From CAG-791 sp000431495 (GTDB taxonomy: Bacteria; Bacillota; Clostridia; Lachnospirales; Lachnospiraceae): a stretch of 6,586 bases of DNA. Numbering within the stretch: position 1 is the first letter of the stretch; each line of letters begins with the position of its first letter. The stretch is taken from NCBI GenBank assembly GCA_052117605.1, contig JBQKIT010000035.1; one strand, written 5' to 3'. The notes beneath the pieces are model-generated. The model did not search any database. It was given only the letters and a program-made list of their open reading frames with translations, and was not told the origin of the DNA. The position numbers and the translations under genes are program-made. Positions 6,029 through 6,586 of the stretch are shown here, piece after piece.

Positions 6029-6174
6029 CCGCCCCGGTGTTGGCGCACCAGAGCGGCCGGCACTCCGAAGAGTACCATGGATTCTCCATGAATCTTCTAC
6101 ATGGTACCATCTCCGGAGCGCTGACACAAATGTAAGCGCTATTTTTGTATCCATTTTTCAGGAGGTGTACCATG
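6029..6174 (+). promoter_or_regulatory. Structured leader of the integrase with alternative pairings
   Basis: The leader opens with a hairpin in which CCGC pairs with GCGG around GGTG and CACC (6029-6056). A second domain pairs GTACCATG (6072-6079) with CATGGTAC (6100-6107), closed outside by CTCCG (6063-6067) with CGGAG (6114-6118). Two alternatives compete with it. CATGGA (6076-6081) can form a tight hairpin with TCCATG (6085-6090). The segment 6100-6114 can instead pair with the integrase Shine-Dalgarno and start region (6161-6174): 8 pairs at GTACCATG and 4 at GGAG, separated by a small internal loop. The ribosome binding site is AGGAGGTG with a 6-base spacer to the ATG. This arrangement fits translational control of recombinase synthesis. 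The pairing is read directly from the sequence; the regulatory role and trigger are inferred. Confidence 0.6.
6117..6147 (+). terminator. Attenuator-type terminator before the integrase
   Basis: AGCGCT pairs with a second AGCGCT, with an inner ACA/TGT stem and CAAA loop, followed by ATTTTTG. It ends 24 bases before the start codon, inside the leader, so it must be bypassed for the integrase to be made. Its first two bases overlap the CGGAG arm of the upstream stem, which could act as an antiterminator. Confidence 0.7.
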
Positions 6175-6498
6175 AAAGCAACCAAACTTCCGTCCGGCAA
6201 CTACAGGGTGCGAATCTTTGTAAAAACTGCATCCGGAAAGCAGATCCGGAAATCATTCACCGGCCCCGGCAAAAAAGAGGTTGAGCGAGAAGCGCAGCGC
6301 TATCTTCTGGATCACAAAGAGGCCATGACGTCAGAAATAACCGACAGAACATTCAAGGATGCGGAAGATGCGTTCCTGCTTGCCCGGGAAGCTGTATTGA
6401 GCCCGGCAACGGTAAGAACATACAAATCTGCTCAGAAGTGCCTTGCGTTATATTTTCCCTGGCTCATGAATATGAATGTTGTTGACTGCCTAGATTGA
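6172..6498 (+). pseudogene. Tyrosine recombinase (phage-type integrase), N-terminal fragment
   Basis: The protein starts at an ATG with AGGAGGTG six bases upstream and ends after 108 residues. Residues 1-50 (KLPSGNYRVRIF, then GKQIRKSFTGPGKKEVE) match the N-terminal arm-type DNA-binding domain of element-encoded integrases. Residues 60-105 (FKDAEDAFLLAR, then VLSPATVRTYKSAQK) match the start of the SAM-like core-binding domain. Intact relatives are usually about 350-400 residues. The catalytic domain with its Arg-His-Arg-Tyr residues is absent, so no recombination can be catalysed. Homology runs to about residue 105 and stops as the sequence changes character, pointing to an insertion near 6490 rather than a point mutation. 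The window ends 88 bases later, so the rest of the gene could lie beyond an inserted element. Confidence 0.8.
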
Positions 6499-6586
6499 CT
6501 CCGGGCTGATCTTCTTGCGTGTCATGAGATTGATCTGTATACTGTCATGAGATTAAAAAGAAAGAAGGTCCGGGGTACCCTCTTTG
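6496..6586. mobile_element. Possible end of an inserted element
   Basis: This stretch begins with TGA right where the integrase homology ends and carries two perfect 12-bp copies of TGTCATGAGATT, 23 bases apart. Transposon ends beginning in TG with internal repeats that bind the transposase are typical of IS21-like elements. No transposase coding sequence is visible before the window edge, so the identity is not established. Confidence 0.35.
6520..6554. repeat. 12-bp direct repeat pair
   Basis: TGTCATGAGATT occurs at 6520-6531 and 6543-6554 with an 11-base gap. The 23-base period, about two helix turns, fits repeated protein-binding sites near a transposon end. Confidence 0.7.

Noticed and set aside
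6015..6284. Open frame through the integrase leader on the plus strand, TTG start
   Set aside because: It starts inside a terminator U-run, crosses all leader hairpins and runs out of frame into the integrase; it is a by-product of structured non-coding sequence.
6520..6554. Start of a CRISPR array
   Set aside because: Only two 12-bp copies with an 11-base gap; repeats and spacer are too short for CRISPR.

Overview
The window looks like a piece of a low-to-mid GC Firmicutes genome, most likely a gut Clostridia/Lachnospiraceae-type bacterium. This is inferred from strong AGGAGG-type ribosome binding sites, a TTG start, compact intergenic hairpins, and the protein families present. The species cannot be told from the sequence alone.

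Region 1 (1-4694) is a chromosomal-style carbohydrate or metabolite locus. Two genes run leftward and are probably one operon: a GH28-like right-handed beta-helix glycoside hydrolase without signal peptide (1092-2483), then a PhnP-like metallo-beta-lactamase-fold hydrolase (114-1034). Running rightward from the shared 277-bp intergenic region is a large ADP-ribosylglycohydrolase-fold protein with C-terminal beta-sandwich, lectin-like domains (2761-4694). This gene is broken: two conserved halves lie in different frames and the middle of the catalytic domain is missing. The junction sits on a CGGGAA that fits both sides, so a microhomology deletion is the simplest explanation. The intergenic region holds an inverted repeat (ATTGCAA, 8-nt gap, TTGCAAT) overlapping the -35 of the rightward promoter, a likely operator.

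Region 2 (4695-5117) has no intact gene. It holds a short direct repeat, a two-tier hairpin with a GAAA loop on the minus strand, a good intrinsic terminator, and the 57-codon remnant of a ribbon-helix-helix DNA-binding protein on the minus strand that has lost its start codon.

Region 3 (5118-6586) is mobile-element or defence-type DNA. A PemK/MazF-like protein (5118-5882, TTG start) has its toxin fold apparently split by a helical insertion of about 95 residues. It is followed by a promoter and a short structured transcript ending in a strong terminator (about 5925-6016, candidate small RNA). Next comes a highly structured leader in front of a tyrosine recombinase. In that leader one segment (6100-6114) can pair either with an upstream arm or with the integrase ribosome binding site and start codon, and an intrinsic terminator lies in between. 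The integrase itself stops after 108 residues. The sequence after the stop carries a 12-bp direct repeat and looks like the end of an inserted element.

How it fits together: the left half probably handles a sugar or glycoside inside the cell, with the beta-helix enzyme and the ADP-ribosylglycohydrolase-fold enzyme regulated together. The right half is the decayed edge of an integrated element. The most interesting signal is the integrase leader RNA, followed by the unusual MazF-like protein.
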